From IH12 sp041987265 (GTDB lineage: Bacteria; Pseudomonadota; Alphaproteobacteria; Caulobacterales; Hyphomonadaceae): 10,730 nt of DNA. A model generated the notes under the pieces. That model saw nothing but the letters and a program-made list of their open reading frames with translations. It ran no database searches and was not told the origin of the DNA. The translations under genes and the position numbers were made by a program. The stretch's first letter is position 1. Every line of letters begins with the position of its first letter. Location: contig JBHIWT010000119.1 of assembly GCA_041987265.1 (NCBI GenBank), forward strand, positions 1 through 10,730, read 5' to 3'. Shown in pieces: positions 1 to 6,085 of the stretch.

Positions 1-897
1 AAGCGCGGCCTGAACCGAACCTTCCGGCGGGGCGTCATCATCTTCGCCGGGCGTCAGCAGCGCGACGAGATCAGCGGTGGTCATGCCGCCGCCGGAAACC
101 GCGGCCGGCAGGGCGGCGCGTTTCTGTTCCGGGGTCGCGGTTGGGTGGCGCAGGATGATCGTTGCGATATCGGACGGCAGGTCGGCAACGTCGTCGAGAT
201 CGACGTCGAGATTCGTCGTCAGCGAAACGGCGGTTTCGAATGGGGTAGAGAAGCGGGCTTCGGGCGCGCGGCTGGCGGGCTCGCGCTTGTGCTCGATGGC
301 GGCGAGGAGCCAGGCGCCGAGGTCGGGATCTGTCTGGGCGGCCTGTTCGCCGAGCAGGGCGGCGGCGTCATAGTCTTCGGCGATGGCGTAGCAGAGGGCG
401 CGGGTCGCCATCCAGGCCGGGTCGTCCGCGGGGGTTTCGGCGACGCGGGCGCACTGGCCGCGCGCGCGACCGTCGAGCAGGGCGAAAGCAGCGGCGCGCT
501 GTTCGCCGTTAGCGCCCCACTCAGTGTCGGCAAAGCGGCTGCGGAGATTGTCGGCGTGGGCGGTTTCACCCAGCGCTTCGAGCAGGCGCAGGCGCTGGGG
601 GATCAGGTCTGCGCCGTCGGCGGGACTGCGGGCGGCGGACATCATCAGGCGGCCCAGCGCATCGCGCGCGGCGGGCGACATGCCGGCCGGATTGATCGCC
701 TCCATCAGGGGCTGGAGCGTCGCCGCGTCGGTATTGCGCCAGATGTCCGCCGGCAGGGCGCCGTCGGCCTGGCCGATCCAGCCGATTGCCCATGGTTCAA
801 CCTTGTCCAGCGGTTCGGAGGAGACGACCTGGGCGCTTGCGGTCGCGGCGGCGCAGGCGGCGATGGCCAGCGCCAGCAGGCTAGAACGGGCCGACAT
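1..897 (-). CDS. Secreted or lipid-anchored alanine-rich helical protein, unknown function (3' end beyond window)
   Basis: The frame is open from ATG at 897 to the left edge, giving 299 codons with no stop, so the C-terminus is missing. A GAGG ribosome site lies 6 nt before the ATG. The first 22 residues form a signal peptide: one Arg, a Leu/Ala core and an ASA cleavage-type site before Gln23. A lipobox-like I-A-A-C also ends at Cys15, so a lipoprotein cannot be excluded. The mature part is rich in Ala, Leu, Asp and Arg and looks all-helical, with short repeated helical segments reminiscent of TPR/Sel1-type folds, but I could not define a repeat unit. I do not recognise the family. It overlaps by 17 bp the small membrane-protein gene before it, so the two are probably co-translated and may act together at the inner membrane or in the periplasm. 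The reading frame is certain; the function is open. Confidence 0.8.
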   Translation of the reverse strand, partial: MSARSSLLALAIAACAAATASAQVVSSEPLDKVEPWAIGWIGQADGALPADIWRNTDAATLQPLMEAINPAGMSPAARDALGRLMMSAARSPADGADLIPQRLRLLEALGETAHADNLRSRFADTEWGANGEQRAAAFALLDGRARGQCARVAETPADDPAWMATRALCYAIAEDYDAAALLGEQAAQTDPDLGAWLLAAIEHKREPASRAPEARFSTPFETAVSLTTNLDVDLDDVADLPSDIATIILRHPTATPEQKRAALPAAVSGGGMTTADLVALLTPGEDDDAPPEGSVQAAL

Positions 898-1051
898 TCT
901 GGGCCTCGATCCGGATTTCGCGTTGCTCGGGGCGATTGGATTCCGCCTTGCCGGCGAGATAGTAGACGCCGCCGACCAGCGCGAGTGCGCCGATGACGAT
1001 TGCGCCCAGGATCAATCGCAGGGGAGCGCCGCGGCGCCTGCCGTATGCCAT
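881..1051 (-). CDS. Small single-span membrane protein, 56 aa, unknown function
   Basis: A complete short frame runs from ATG at 1051 to TAG at 881. A GGAG ribosome site lies 5 nt before the start. The N-terminus is strongly basic (residues 2-12 include R5, R6, R7 and R12). A hydrophobic stretch of about 21 residues (roughly 13-33, rich in Leu, Ile, Gly, Ala, Val) follows, then a charged C-terminal tail of about 23 residues. By the positive-inside rule the tail should lie in the periplasm. The stop overlaps the start region of the next minus-strand gene by 17 bp, a layout that favours translational coupling. Its partner carries a signal peptide, so the pair may form a membrane-tethered unit; this is inference. 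No family is recognised. Confidence 0.72.
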   Translation of the reverse strand: MAYGRRRGAPLRLILGAIVIGALALVGGVYYLAGKAESNRPEQREIRIEAQNVGPF

Positions 1052-1157
1052 GTCGACTCCGATTCGCGTCCAGCGTGTTTCGGGCGGATCAAACCAGAAT
1101 GCGTGGCGGGGGTCCAGCGCGTCGGGCGGCGGCCCGGTTTGGGGGCGCGAAGCGCCT

Positions 1158-1185
1158 TTGCGGGATGTGGGGCGGCGGGTATAGG
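1158..1185 (+). promoter_or_regulatory. Candidate aroK promoter
   Basis: TTGCGG (1158-1163) and TATAGG (1180-1185) are separated by 16 bp, each matching four of six bases of the general -35/-10 consensus. The motif sits in the 156-bp divergent spacer just before the aroK ribosome site. A short GC-rich inverted repeat (GGCGC-gaa-GCGCC, 1144-1156) abuts the -35 box and could be an operator or chance. No transcript data support this. Confidence 0.3.
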
Positions 1186-1207
1186 TCGGCGGCAGGAAAG
1201 TTGAGTG

Positions 1208-1771
1208 ATGACCAAGCCCGAACAGATGGAACCGGAAGCTGATGTTGCTTCAGCGCCTGAAGAGTTGACCCGCACGATTGCGCTGGTCGGCATGATGGGC
1301 GCGGGCAAGACGACGGTGGGGCGGAAGCTGGCGAAGGATCTGGGCGCGAAATTCGTCGATAGCGACCGCGAGATTGAAAAGGCCGCCGGGCTGAGCGTGC
1401 AGGAGATCTTCGAAAGGCACGGTGAAAAAGAGTTCCGGCGGGGCGAACGCGCGGTGTTGAAGCGCCTGTTGAAAGGGCCGCCGATCGTGCTGGCGACTGG
1501 CGGCGGCGCCTATCTGGATGCGACGACGCGCAACCTGATGAAGGCGACGGCGCTAACGGTGTGGCTGCGGGCGGATATCGAGGTGCTGTGGCGGCGGGTG
1601 TCGCGGCGTTCGACGCGGCCGCTGTTGCAGCGGCCAAATCCGCGCGAGACGCTGGAGCGGCTGAATGAGGAACGGGCCGAGGCTTACGCCAACGCCGATG
1701 TGACAGTTGAATCCGTCGATGGGCCGACCGAAGACGTGGTCGCGGCGATTCGAAAGGCGTTGGAGATCTGA
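1208..1771 (+). CDS. aroK: Shikimate kinase
   Basis: Cytoplasmic enzyme that phosphorylates shikimate to shikimate 3-phosphate with ATP, the fifth step of the chorismate pathway. The protein has 187 residues. It shows the P-loop GMMGAGKTT (about 28-36), the shikimate-binding D-S-D (51-53), the F-R pair (76-77), the G-G-G turn (98-100) and an Arg-rich LID region with an R-P-L motif. An N-terminal extension of about 22 residues before the first strand is usual in alphaproteobacterial AroK. ATG at 1208 is preferred; an in-frame GTG directly before it (1205) is equally well placed after AGGAAAG (1194-1200). The TGA stop shares one base with the aroB start, so aroK and aroB are translationally coupled. 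The gene diverges from the small membrane-protein gene on its left. Confidence 0.96.
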   Translation: MTKPEQMEPEADVASAPEELTRTIALVGMMGAGKTTVGRKLAKDLGAKFVDSDREIEKAAGLSVQEIFERHGEKEFRRGERAVLKRLLKGPPIVLATGGGAYLDATTRNLMKATALTVWLRADIEVLWRRVSRRSTRPLLQRPNPRETLERLNEERAEAYANADVTVESVDGPTEDVVAAIRKALEI

Positions 1772-2895
1772 TGGCGGTCGAAACCAAACGCGTGCGGGTC
1801 GAACTTGGCGCGCGCAGCTATGACATCGAGATTGGCCAGGGCCTGCTGGCGCAGGCGGGGGAGAAGGTGAAACCCCTGCTGGCGCGCGACCGTGTGTTTG
1901 TGGTCGCTGACCGGCGCGTGGCCGAGCTGCATCGCGCGGCGCTGGAGGCCGGGCTGTGCGCGGCGGGGATTTCATCGGACTGGGTGCTGGTGGAGCCGGG
2001 CGAGGCTTCGAAGTCGATGGCCTCGCTGGAGCGCGTTTGTGATGCGCTGATCGTGGCGGGGTGCGAGCGCGACGATGTGGTGGTGGCGTTTGGCGGCGGG
2101 GTGATTGGCGACCTGACGGGGCTGGCTGCGGGACTGATCAAGCGTGGCGCACGGTTCGTGCAGGTTCCGACGACGTTGCTGGCGCAGGTCGATTCATCGG
2201 TGGGCGGCAAGACGGCGGTGAACTCGGCGGCCGGCAAGAACCTGATCGGGATGTTTCACCAGCCGAGCCTGGTGCTGGCCGACATTGATGTGCTGGGCAC
2301 GCTGCCGGCGCGGGAGCGGGCGGCCGGGCTGGCGGAAGTGGCGAAGTACGGCCTGATCGATAATCCGGACTTTCTGTCGTTCCTTGAGGGGGAGGCTGAG
2401 GCTTTGTCCGGCGGCGAGGTTGCGGCGTTAGGCGAGGCTGTTCGTGTGTCGTGCGAGGCGAAGGCGCGGATCGTGACGCAGGATGAGACCGAGGCCGGGG
2501 TGCGGGCGCTGTTGAATTTCGGCCATACGTTCGCGCATGCGCTGGAACGGGCCAACGGGTTTGGCGACGTACTGTTGCATGGCGAAGCGGTAGGCGCGGG
2601 CATGGCGCTGGCGATGCGCTATTCTGTGCGCCGGGGGCTGTGTGGCGAGGCGGATGCGGAGCGGGCTGAACGTCTGTTGCAGGCGCTGGGGCTGCAGACG
2701 AGGTTCGGGGCGCTGGCGGGGGGGCCGTATGAGGCGTCGGAACTGGTCGCGCACATGGCGCATGACAAGAAGGCGCGGCAGGGCCGGCTGACTCTGGTGC
2801 TGGCGCGCGGCGTGGGGCAGGCTTTCATCGCTCCGGATGCAGACCGGGCGGACTTGCAGGACTTCCTTGAGGGAGAGCTTGCCGGCGCTACCTGA
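1771..2895 (+). CDS. aroB: 3-dehydroquinate synthase
   Basis: Cytoplasmic NAD- and metal-dependent enzyme that converts DAHP to 3-dehydroquinate, the second step of the chorismate pathway. At 374 residues it has the usual length. Visible signatures are the NAD-binding G-G-G-V-I-G-D (108-114), the V-P-T-T-L-L-A-Q-V-D-S-S block (132-143), G-G-K-T-A-V-N (145-151), and the metal ligands Glu189 (L-A-E-V-A-K-Y-G), His252 (G-H-T-F-A-H) and His270 (H-G-E-A-V). All key residues are present, so an active enzyme is expected. The start codon overlaps the aroK stop by one base. The LuxR-type gene follows after 42 bp to its preferred start and may share the transcript. Alternative fold members such as glycerol dehydrogenase are ruled out by these motifs. 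Confidence 0.97.
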   Translation: MAVETKRVRVELGARSYDIEIGQGLLAQAGEKVKPLLARDRVFVVADRRVAELHRAALEAGLCAAGISSDWVLVEPGEASKSMASLERVCDALIVAGCERDDVVVAFGGGVIGDLTGLAAGLIKRGARFVQVPTTLLAQVDSSVGGKTAVNSAAGKNLIGMFHQPSLVLADIDVLGTLPARERAAGLAEVAKYGLIDNPDFLSFLEGEAEALSGGEVAALGEAVRVSCEAKARIVTQDETEAGVRALLNFGHTFAHALERANGFGDVLLHGEAVGAGMALAMRYSVRRGLCGEADAERAERLLQALGLQTRFGALAGGPYEASELVAHMAHDKKARQGRLTLVLARGVGQAFIAPDADRADLQDFLEGELAGAT

Positions 2896-2925
2896 TGCGG
2901 GGCGCGCAAGCGTGGGTTGGGTGAG

Positions 2926-2930
2926 AAGGA
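2926..2930 (+). promoter_or_regulatory. Ribosome binding site deciding the TTG start of the LuxR-type gene
   Basis: AAGGA lies 7 nt before an in-frame TTG at 2938. An earlier in-frame TTG at 2917 has no purine-rich site before it, and no ATG start exists in this frame ahead of the domain. This argues for initiation at 2938 and for modest translation from a rare start codon. Confidence 0.5.
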
Positions 2931-2937
2931 TGGGTCG

Positions 2938-3672
2938 TTGGAGAAGCTTCCGGAACTGACGTTTTCATTCGTGGCCGACGCCGCCCGGGTGAAGTCTCAG
3001 AAGCAGTTGATCGCGCGGTTCGAGCGGTTCATCGCGGAGTTGGGCGCGGACAAGTTCCTGTGCGCCTATGTCGGCGATGATGTCAGCGGCAAGGCGATCA
3101 AGCGCTCGATGTCGAACATTCCCTGGGAATGGCAGGAGACTTATCTCGCGCGCGGCTATGAGGCGAGCGATCCGATCTTCCTGTGCGTCACGCGCGCAGG
3201 CGCCTATGGCTATTGGGATGAACTGAATCGCAGCGCGACCCTTGGTGAGAAGGCGGAAGAGGTGATGCGCTTCGCCGCCGAGATCGGCATGAATGACGGG
3301 TTCACCAAGCGGGTCCTGCTGGACGGCGGCGGGGTCGCTATCGTCATGGTCGCGGGCAGATCGCTACAGCGGGACGAGGATGCGCGCACGGCGCTGCGGA
3401 TGGGGTTGCACGTATTCGCCAATGAGGGCGCGCGGATGATGACGGTTCCGACCAGAGGCGCGGATCACGAAGGGATCGTGGATCTGTCGCCCAGCCAGAG
3501 ACAGGTGCTGCAGATGCGCGCGGAGGGACTGACGAACGCCGAGGTTGCGGCGCGGACCGGGATCGTGGCCAAGACGGTCGAAAGCCACGTGACGCAGATC
3601 CTGAGGAAGCTGAAGGCGCGCAACATGATCGATGCGATCAGGATTGCGAAAGACCTCCGGCTGCTGGGCTGA
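2938..3672 (+). CDS. LuxR-family transcriptional regulator with acyl-homoserine-lactone binding domain
   Basis: Two-domain quorum-sensing type regulator of 244 residues, a typical length. The N-terminal ligand domain (about 10-165) keeps all six pocket residues of the TraR/LuxR family with exact TraR spacing: W65, Y69, D78, P79, W93 and G121. The C-terminal LuxR helix-turn-helix (about 179-237) has the L-T-N-A-E-V-A and K-T-V-E-S-H recognition segments. Of the three DNA-domain invariants, Leu191 and Gly197 are kept, but the usual Glu (TraR E178) is Gln187. The start is taken as TTG 2938 because of its ribosome site; TTG 2917 would add seven residues. No luxI-type synthase lies in the window, so it is a solo within view. 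It directly follows aroB on the same strand and may be read from the aroKB transcript. Ligand identity and targets are unknown. Confidence 0.9.
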   Translation: MEKLPELTFSFVADAARVKSQKQLIARFERFIAELGADKFLCAYVGDDVSGKAIKRSMSNIPWEWQETYLARGYEASDPIFLCVTRAGAYGYWDELNRSATLGEKAEEVMRFAAEIGMNDGFTKRVLLDGGGVAIVMVAGRSLQRDEDARTALRMGLHVFANEGARMMTVPTRGADHEGIVDLSPSQRQVLQMRAEGLTNAEVAARTGIVAKTVESHVTQILRKLKARNMIDAIRIAKDLRLLG

Positions 3673-3729
3673 GGCCAGAATCGAAAAAAAGACCAGCTTC
3701 AGGGTTTACCCGAGTATACCCGGACATCG

Positions 3730-3754
3730 TTGCTATCGGAAACCTGTCTATAAG
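3730..3754 (+). promoter_or_regulatory. Candidate promoter in the luxR-bolA gap
   Basis: TTGCTAT (3730-3736) and TCTATAAG (3747-3754) are separated by 10 bp. They fit the short-spacer housekeeping pattern known from Caulobacter (TTGACGS, 10-14 bp, GCTANAWC) only in part. The gap lies between convergent genes, where a promoter would not be expected unless it drives a separate RNA. A run of seven G follows directly. Confidence 0.25.
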
Positions 3755-3759
3755 GGGGG

Positions 3760-3830
3760 GATCGGCAGCGTCGGCTATCCCGGCCCTGGTCCTGGGTGAG
3801 GCGGTCCCGTTCGCGGGATCGCCTTCATTC
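3760..3830 (+). ncRNA. Possible small RNA with two hairpins
   Basis: Downstream of the promoter-like motif the sequence can fold into a first hairpin (GGGAT 3758-3762 with ATCCC 3777-3781; an inner AGC-GTCG-GCT alternative exists) and a second, stronger terminator-like hairpin (3799-3824). The length would be about 70 nt. The whole gap of 267 bp between the convergent luxR-type gene and bolA is large compared with its neighbours and has no convincing reading frame. I recognise no known RNA family. Chance folding of GC-rich DNA is the main alternative. The rest of the gap (3831-3939) shows nothing I can name. Confidence 0.22.
3798..3830 (+). terminator. Terminator-like hairpin with TTCG loop
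   Basis: GAGGCGGTCCCG (3798-3809) pairs with CGGGATCGCCTT (3814-3825) around a TTCG loop: a 12-bp stem with two G-T pairs. The tail TTCATTCT is only moderately T-rich, so termination is plausible rather than certain. It could end the aroK-aroB-luxR transcript, 125 nt after the stop, or a separate small RNA. Confidence 0.45.
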
Positions 3831-3939
3831 TATCCGGCAGGCGGTCGGCCTGTATTCGGTCCGTATTGGCCGGGCGGATGATCGCTGTCGGAAGCGGCGC
3901 GGGTCTACCGAAATTGACGCTTTGCTCAGGTGACGGCGC

Positions 3940-4209
3940 TCAGGCTGCGTCGATGGTCAGGGCGTGCAGGCCGGTTGAGAACTCGTTAGCAAGTAATGCG
4001 TTGATAGCGCGGTGACGGGCGAGCCGACTTGTGCTTTCGAATGCCGACGCGCGAATGCGAATCGCGTAATGAGTTTCTCCACCCGGTCTTGCGCCGGCAT
4101 GACCCGCATGAAAACTGGACTCATCGCGGATTTCGAGCTCGTAAGGTGAAAATTCAGCTGTCAATACGTCGCGAATACGTGCCGCGCGACCTGTCAATTC
4201 TTGTGACAT
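3940..4209 (-). CDS. bolA: BolA-family protein
   Basis: Small protein of 89 residues. BolA proteins bind monothiol glutaredoxins through a shared [2Fe-2S] cluster and act in iron-sulfur handling and stress-linked gene control. Family marks are the S-S-F-H-A-G-H-A-G segment (31-39), G-E-T-H (44-47), the R-H-R helix (65-67) and the closing G-L-H-A-L-T-I (80-86). His34, His37 and His82 are candidate cluster or metal ligands. The frame is open far upstream, but that part is the shadow of the J-domain gene. ATG 4209 is chosen; in-frame ATGs at 4215 and 4221 would add two or four residues and none has a strong ribosome site. By hand count the gene is about 56% GC, visibly lower than its neighbours, with TCA, ACA, GTA, TTA and AGA codons. 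It diverges from the J-domain gene with almost no spacer. Confidence 0.93.
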   Translation of the reverse strand: MSQELTGRAARIRDVLTAEFSPYELEIRDESSFHAGHAGARPGGETHYAIRIRASAFESTSRLARHRAINALLANEFSTGLHALTIDAA

Positions 4210-4229
4210 TAACATCTGCATCCCATGAT
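4201..4229 (+). promoter_or_regulatory. Candidate promoter of the J-domain gene, overlapping the bolA start
   Basis: TTGTGA (4201-4206) and CATGAT (4224-4229) are separated by 17 bp, each matching four of six consensus bases. Transcription would start near 4236-4237, at the ATG of the J-domain gene, predicting a leaderless or near-leaderless mRNA. The -35 box lies inside the bolA coding region. Inference from sequence only. Confidence 0.28.
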
Positions 4230-4236
4230 AGGTCCT

Positions 4237-4896
4237 ATGTCGACTGCCGAAGATCAACGAGACGGCTACCGCGTCAAGTTCGTGGATGTGCGCGTCAAAC
4301 CCCCGGGCGGGCGCCGCAAGGGCGCTGCGAAGGCTCGTGTTTGCGAGCACAAGGGCTGTGATGACGCCGGGAATTGCAAGGCGCCGAAGCCTTACGCCGC
4401 GCGAGTTGCGCCGGTTCCGGGACAGAAAACGCCGCCGGAAGACCATCACTGGTTCTGCAAGCGGCATGCGGCCGAATACAACAAGACCTATGATTTCTTC
4501 GACGGGATGACCGAGGCGGAGATCGCCGCATTCCAGTCTTCGGCGCATTACGGACACCAGAAGACCTGGCGCTTCGGATCGGGACCTGTCGGCGGCAAGG
4601 CCGGTCAGACGGCACGGACCGGCAGGTATCGCGGGCGGAGCTGGATCCTGGATGAGGCGCAGGCTGAATCGCGGGCTCAGGACAATGGCGGGCGTCGCCT
4701 GACGCGGCTGCAGATCCGCGCGCTGGAAGAGATGGGCCTGAAGCAGGACGCCAAGCCGGAAGACGTGCGGGCGCGTTATGGGCTGCTGATCAAGCGCTAT
4801 CACCCGGATTCCAACGGCGGCGACCGGTCCATGGAGCAGCGCCTGAATGTGGTGATCAAGGCGTTCAAGGCGCTGAAATCCACCGGACTGGCCTAA
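4237..4896 (+). CDS. J-domain (DnaJ-class) co-chaperone with N-terminal cysteine cluster
   Basis: Protein of 219 residues. The C-terminal part (about 162-219) is a J-domain with the diagnostic H-P-D at 189-191, followed by an acidic/Asn-rich loop and a final helix ending in A-F-K-A-L. Such domains stimulate the ATPase of an Hsp70 such as DnaK. The N-terminal half has a conserved-looking module: K-F-V-D-V-R-V (14-20), then Cys36, Cys41, Cys47, Cys74 and His77, which could form a zinc site. This layout, with the J-domain at the C-terminus and no G/F or DnaJ zinc repeats, matches the J-domain proteins commonly found between bolA and cobS in alphaproteobacteria. ATG 4237 is preferred because homologues, as I recall them, start near here; ATG 4225 would add four residues. 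Its client is unknown; the neighbours suggest metal-cofactor enzymes, which is inference. Confidence 0.9.
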   Translation: MSTAEDQRDGYRVKFVDVRVKPPGGRRKGAAKARVCEHKGCDDAGNCKAPKPYAARVAPVPGQKTPPEDHHWFCKRHAAEYNKTYDFFDGMTEAEIAAFQSSAHYGHQKTWRFGSGPVGGKAGQTARTGRYRGRSWILDEAQAESRAQDNGGRRLTRLQIRALEEMGLKQDAKPEDVRARYGLLIKRYHPDSNGGDRSMEQRLNVVIKAFKALKSTGLA

Positions 4897-4947
4897 GTCC
4901 CCGACTGAAGCCCCGGCCGCCAACCCCTGTTGCGGTCAAATGCTGCG

Positions 4948-4975
4948 TTGCAAACGCGCGGCTGGCGCCTATTTT
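4948..4975 (+). promoter_or_regulatory. Candidate cobS promoter
   Basis: TTGCAA (4948-4953) and TATTTT (4970-4975) are separated by 16 bp in the 112-bp spacer between the J-domain gene and cobS. Each box matches four of six consensus bases. TATTTT is one of the few AT-rich stretches in the spacer. It would give a leader of about 25 nt. Confidence 0.3.
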
Positions 4976-5008
4976 GGCCGGACAAGCCAGAAGAGATCTT
5001 CCCCGAAC

Positions 5009-5992
5009 ATGTCCGTAATTGATGACTCGATCGACCTGACCTCGATGAAGCCGGAGAAGCAGGTCGATATCCGCAAGACGTTCGGGATCGACATGGACGG
5101 CAAGGCGCCGGCCTTCAAGGAGAAGACGGCGTACGTTCCCGATCTTGATCCCGCCTACAAGTTCGACCTGCAGACGACGATGGCGATCCTTGCGGGGTTT
5201 GCGCACAATCGCCGGGTGATGGTGCAGGGCTATCACGGCACAGGTAAGTCGACGCACATCGAACAGGTGGCGGCGCGGCTGAACTGGCCCCTCATTCGCA
5301 TCAACCTCGACAGCCATGTCAGCCGCATCGACCTGATCGGCAAGGACGCGATCGTGTTGAAGGACGGCAAGCAGGTTACGGAATTCCGCGAGGGGATTCT
5401 GCCGTGGGCGCTGCAGCGGCCGATGGCGATCGTGTTTGATGAATACGATGCGGGCCGGCCGGACGTGATGTTCGTGATCCAGCGGATTCTGGAAGCGTCG
5501 GGTCAGCTGACGCTGCTGGACCAGAACCGCGTGATGAGGCCGCACCCCTATTTCCGGCTGTTCGCCACGACGAACACGGTGGGGCTGGGCGATACGACCG
5601 GGCTTTATCATGGTACGCAGCAGCTGAACCAGGGACAGATGGACCGCTGGTCTGTGGTGACGACGCTGAACTATCTCGAGCACGATGTTGAAGCCGAGAT
5701 CGTTTCGGCCAAGGCGCCGGATGTCGACAAGGAACTGATCTCGAAAATGGTTCGTGTGGCGGACATGACACGCAACGCATTCATCGCCGGTGATATCTCC
5801 ACGGTGATGTCGCCGCGGACAGTGATTACGTGGGCCGAGAACTATCAGATCTTCGGCGATGTCGGGCTGGCGTTCCGGATGACGTTCGTCAACAAGTGCG
5901 ACGAGCTGGAGCGGCCGGTCGTGGCGGAGTTCTACCAGCGCGCGTTCGCCGAAGAATTGCCCGAGAGCGCGGCGATGGTGAAAGTCGCCTAG
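5009..5992 (+). CDS. cobS: Cobaltochelatase subunit CobS (MoxR-type AAA+ ATPase)
   Basis: AAA+ subunit of the ATP-dependent cobaltochelatase CobN-CobS-CobT, which inserts cobalt into hydrogenobyrinic acid a,c-diamide in the aerobic vitamin B12 route. CobS and CobT form the ring-shaped motor; CobN holds the chelating site. The protein has 327 residues, matching CobS of about 330. Visible motifs are Walker A G-Y-H-G-T-G-K-S-T (74-82), Walker B I-V-F-D-E-Y-D (141-147), the sensor-1 A-T-T-N-T (186-190) and S-P-R (268-270). The N-terminal segment, which runs into an F-G-I-D motif (25-28), is CobS-like. ATG 5009 is chosen; a frame extension to 4940 crosses the candidate promoter and lacks family likeness. 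A strong terminator follows the stop, so cobT is not on this transcript. CobS-like proteins also occur in bacteria without full B12 synthesis, so the role should not be assumed from this gene alone. Confidence 0.96.
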   Translation: MSVIDDSIDLTSMKPEKQVDIRKTFGIDMDGKAPAFKEKTAYVPDLDPAYKFDLQTTMAILAGFAHNRRVMVQGYHGTGKSTHIEQVAARLNWPLIRINLDSHVSRIDLIGKDAIVLKDGKQVTEFREGILPWALQRPMAIVFDEYDAGRPDVMFVIQRILEASGQLTLLDQNRVMRPHPYFRLFATTNTVGLGDTTGLYHGTQQLNQGQMDRWSVVTTLNYLEHDVEAEIVSAKAPDVDKELISKMVRVADMTRNAFIAGDISTVMSPRTVITWAENYQIFGDVGLAFRMTFVNKCDELERPVVAEFYQRAFAEELPESAAMVKVA

Positions 5993-6013
5993 GTTTCTGT
6001 CTGGCGCGATTCC

Positions 6014-6039
6014 GGGTGGAAATCCGGTTTCCACTTTTT
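6014..6039 (+). terminator. Intrinsic terminator after cobS
   Basis: GTGGAAA (6016-6022) and TTTCCAC (6028-6034) form a perfect 7-bp stem around a 5-nt loop, extendable by two G-T pairs, and run straight into five T (6035-6039). It begins 22 nt after the cobS stop. This also argues against a start of the next gene inside the T-tract at 6038. Confidence 0.72.
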
Positions 6040-6085
6040 GCCGGAGGCGCGCGGGATCGGGCCGGGCGCAGATATCGGAGCCGGG

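Noticed and set aside
145..996. Long plus-strand open frame of 283 codons at the left end
   Set aside because: It is Gly/Arg-rich with no domain and lies opposite the minus-strand gene at 1-897, which has a signal peptide, ribosome site and natural protein composition.
3754..3760. Run of seven G as a possible phase-variable tract
   Set aside because: It lies in no gene and is short; a homopolymer of this length alone does not support slippage control.
3742..3761. lux-box-like half site ACCTGT near the candidate promoter
   Set aside because: The second half of the palindrome (ACAGGT) is missing; the matching positions are G-rich, so a LuxR operator is not supported.
3796..3933. 45-codon GTG frame in the luxR-bolA gap
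   Set aside because: No ribosome site, Arg-rich composition, and it starts within the terminator-like hairpin; most likely chance.
4210..4923. N-terminal extension of the bolA frame
   Set aside because: The extra 238 residues lie antisense to the J-domain gene and have no family likeness; BolA similarity begins only near 4209.
4865..6034. Minus-strand open frame of 389 codons
   Set aside because: It is the His/Arg/Pro-rich antisense shadow of cobS, a common effect in high-GC genes.
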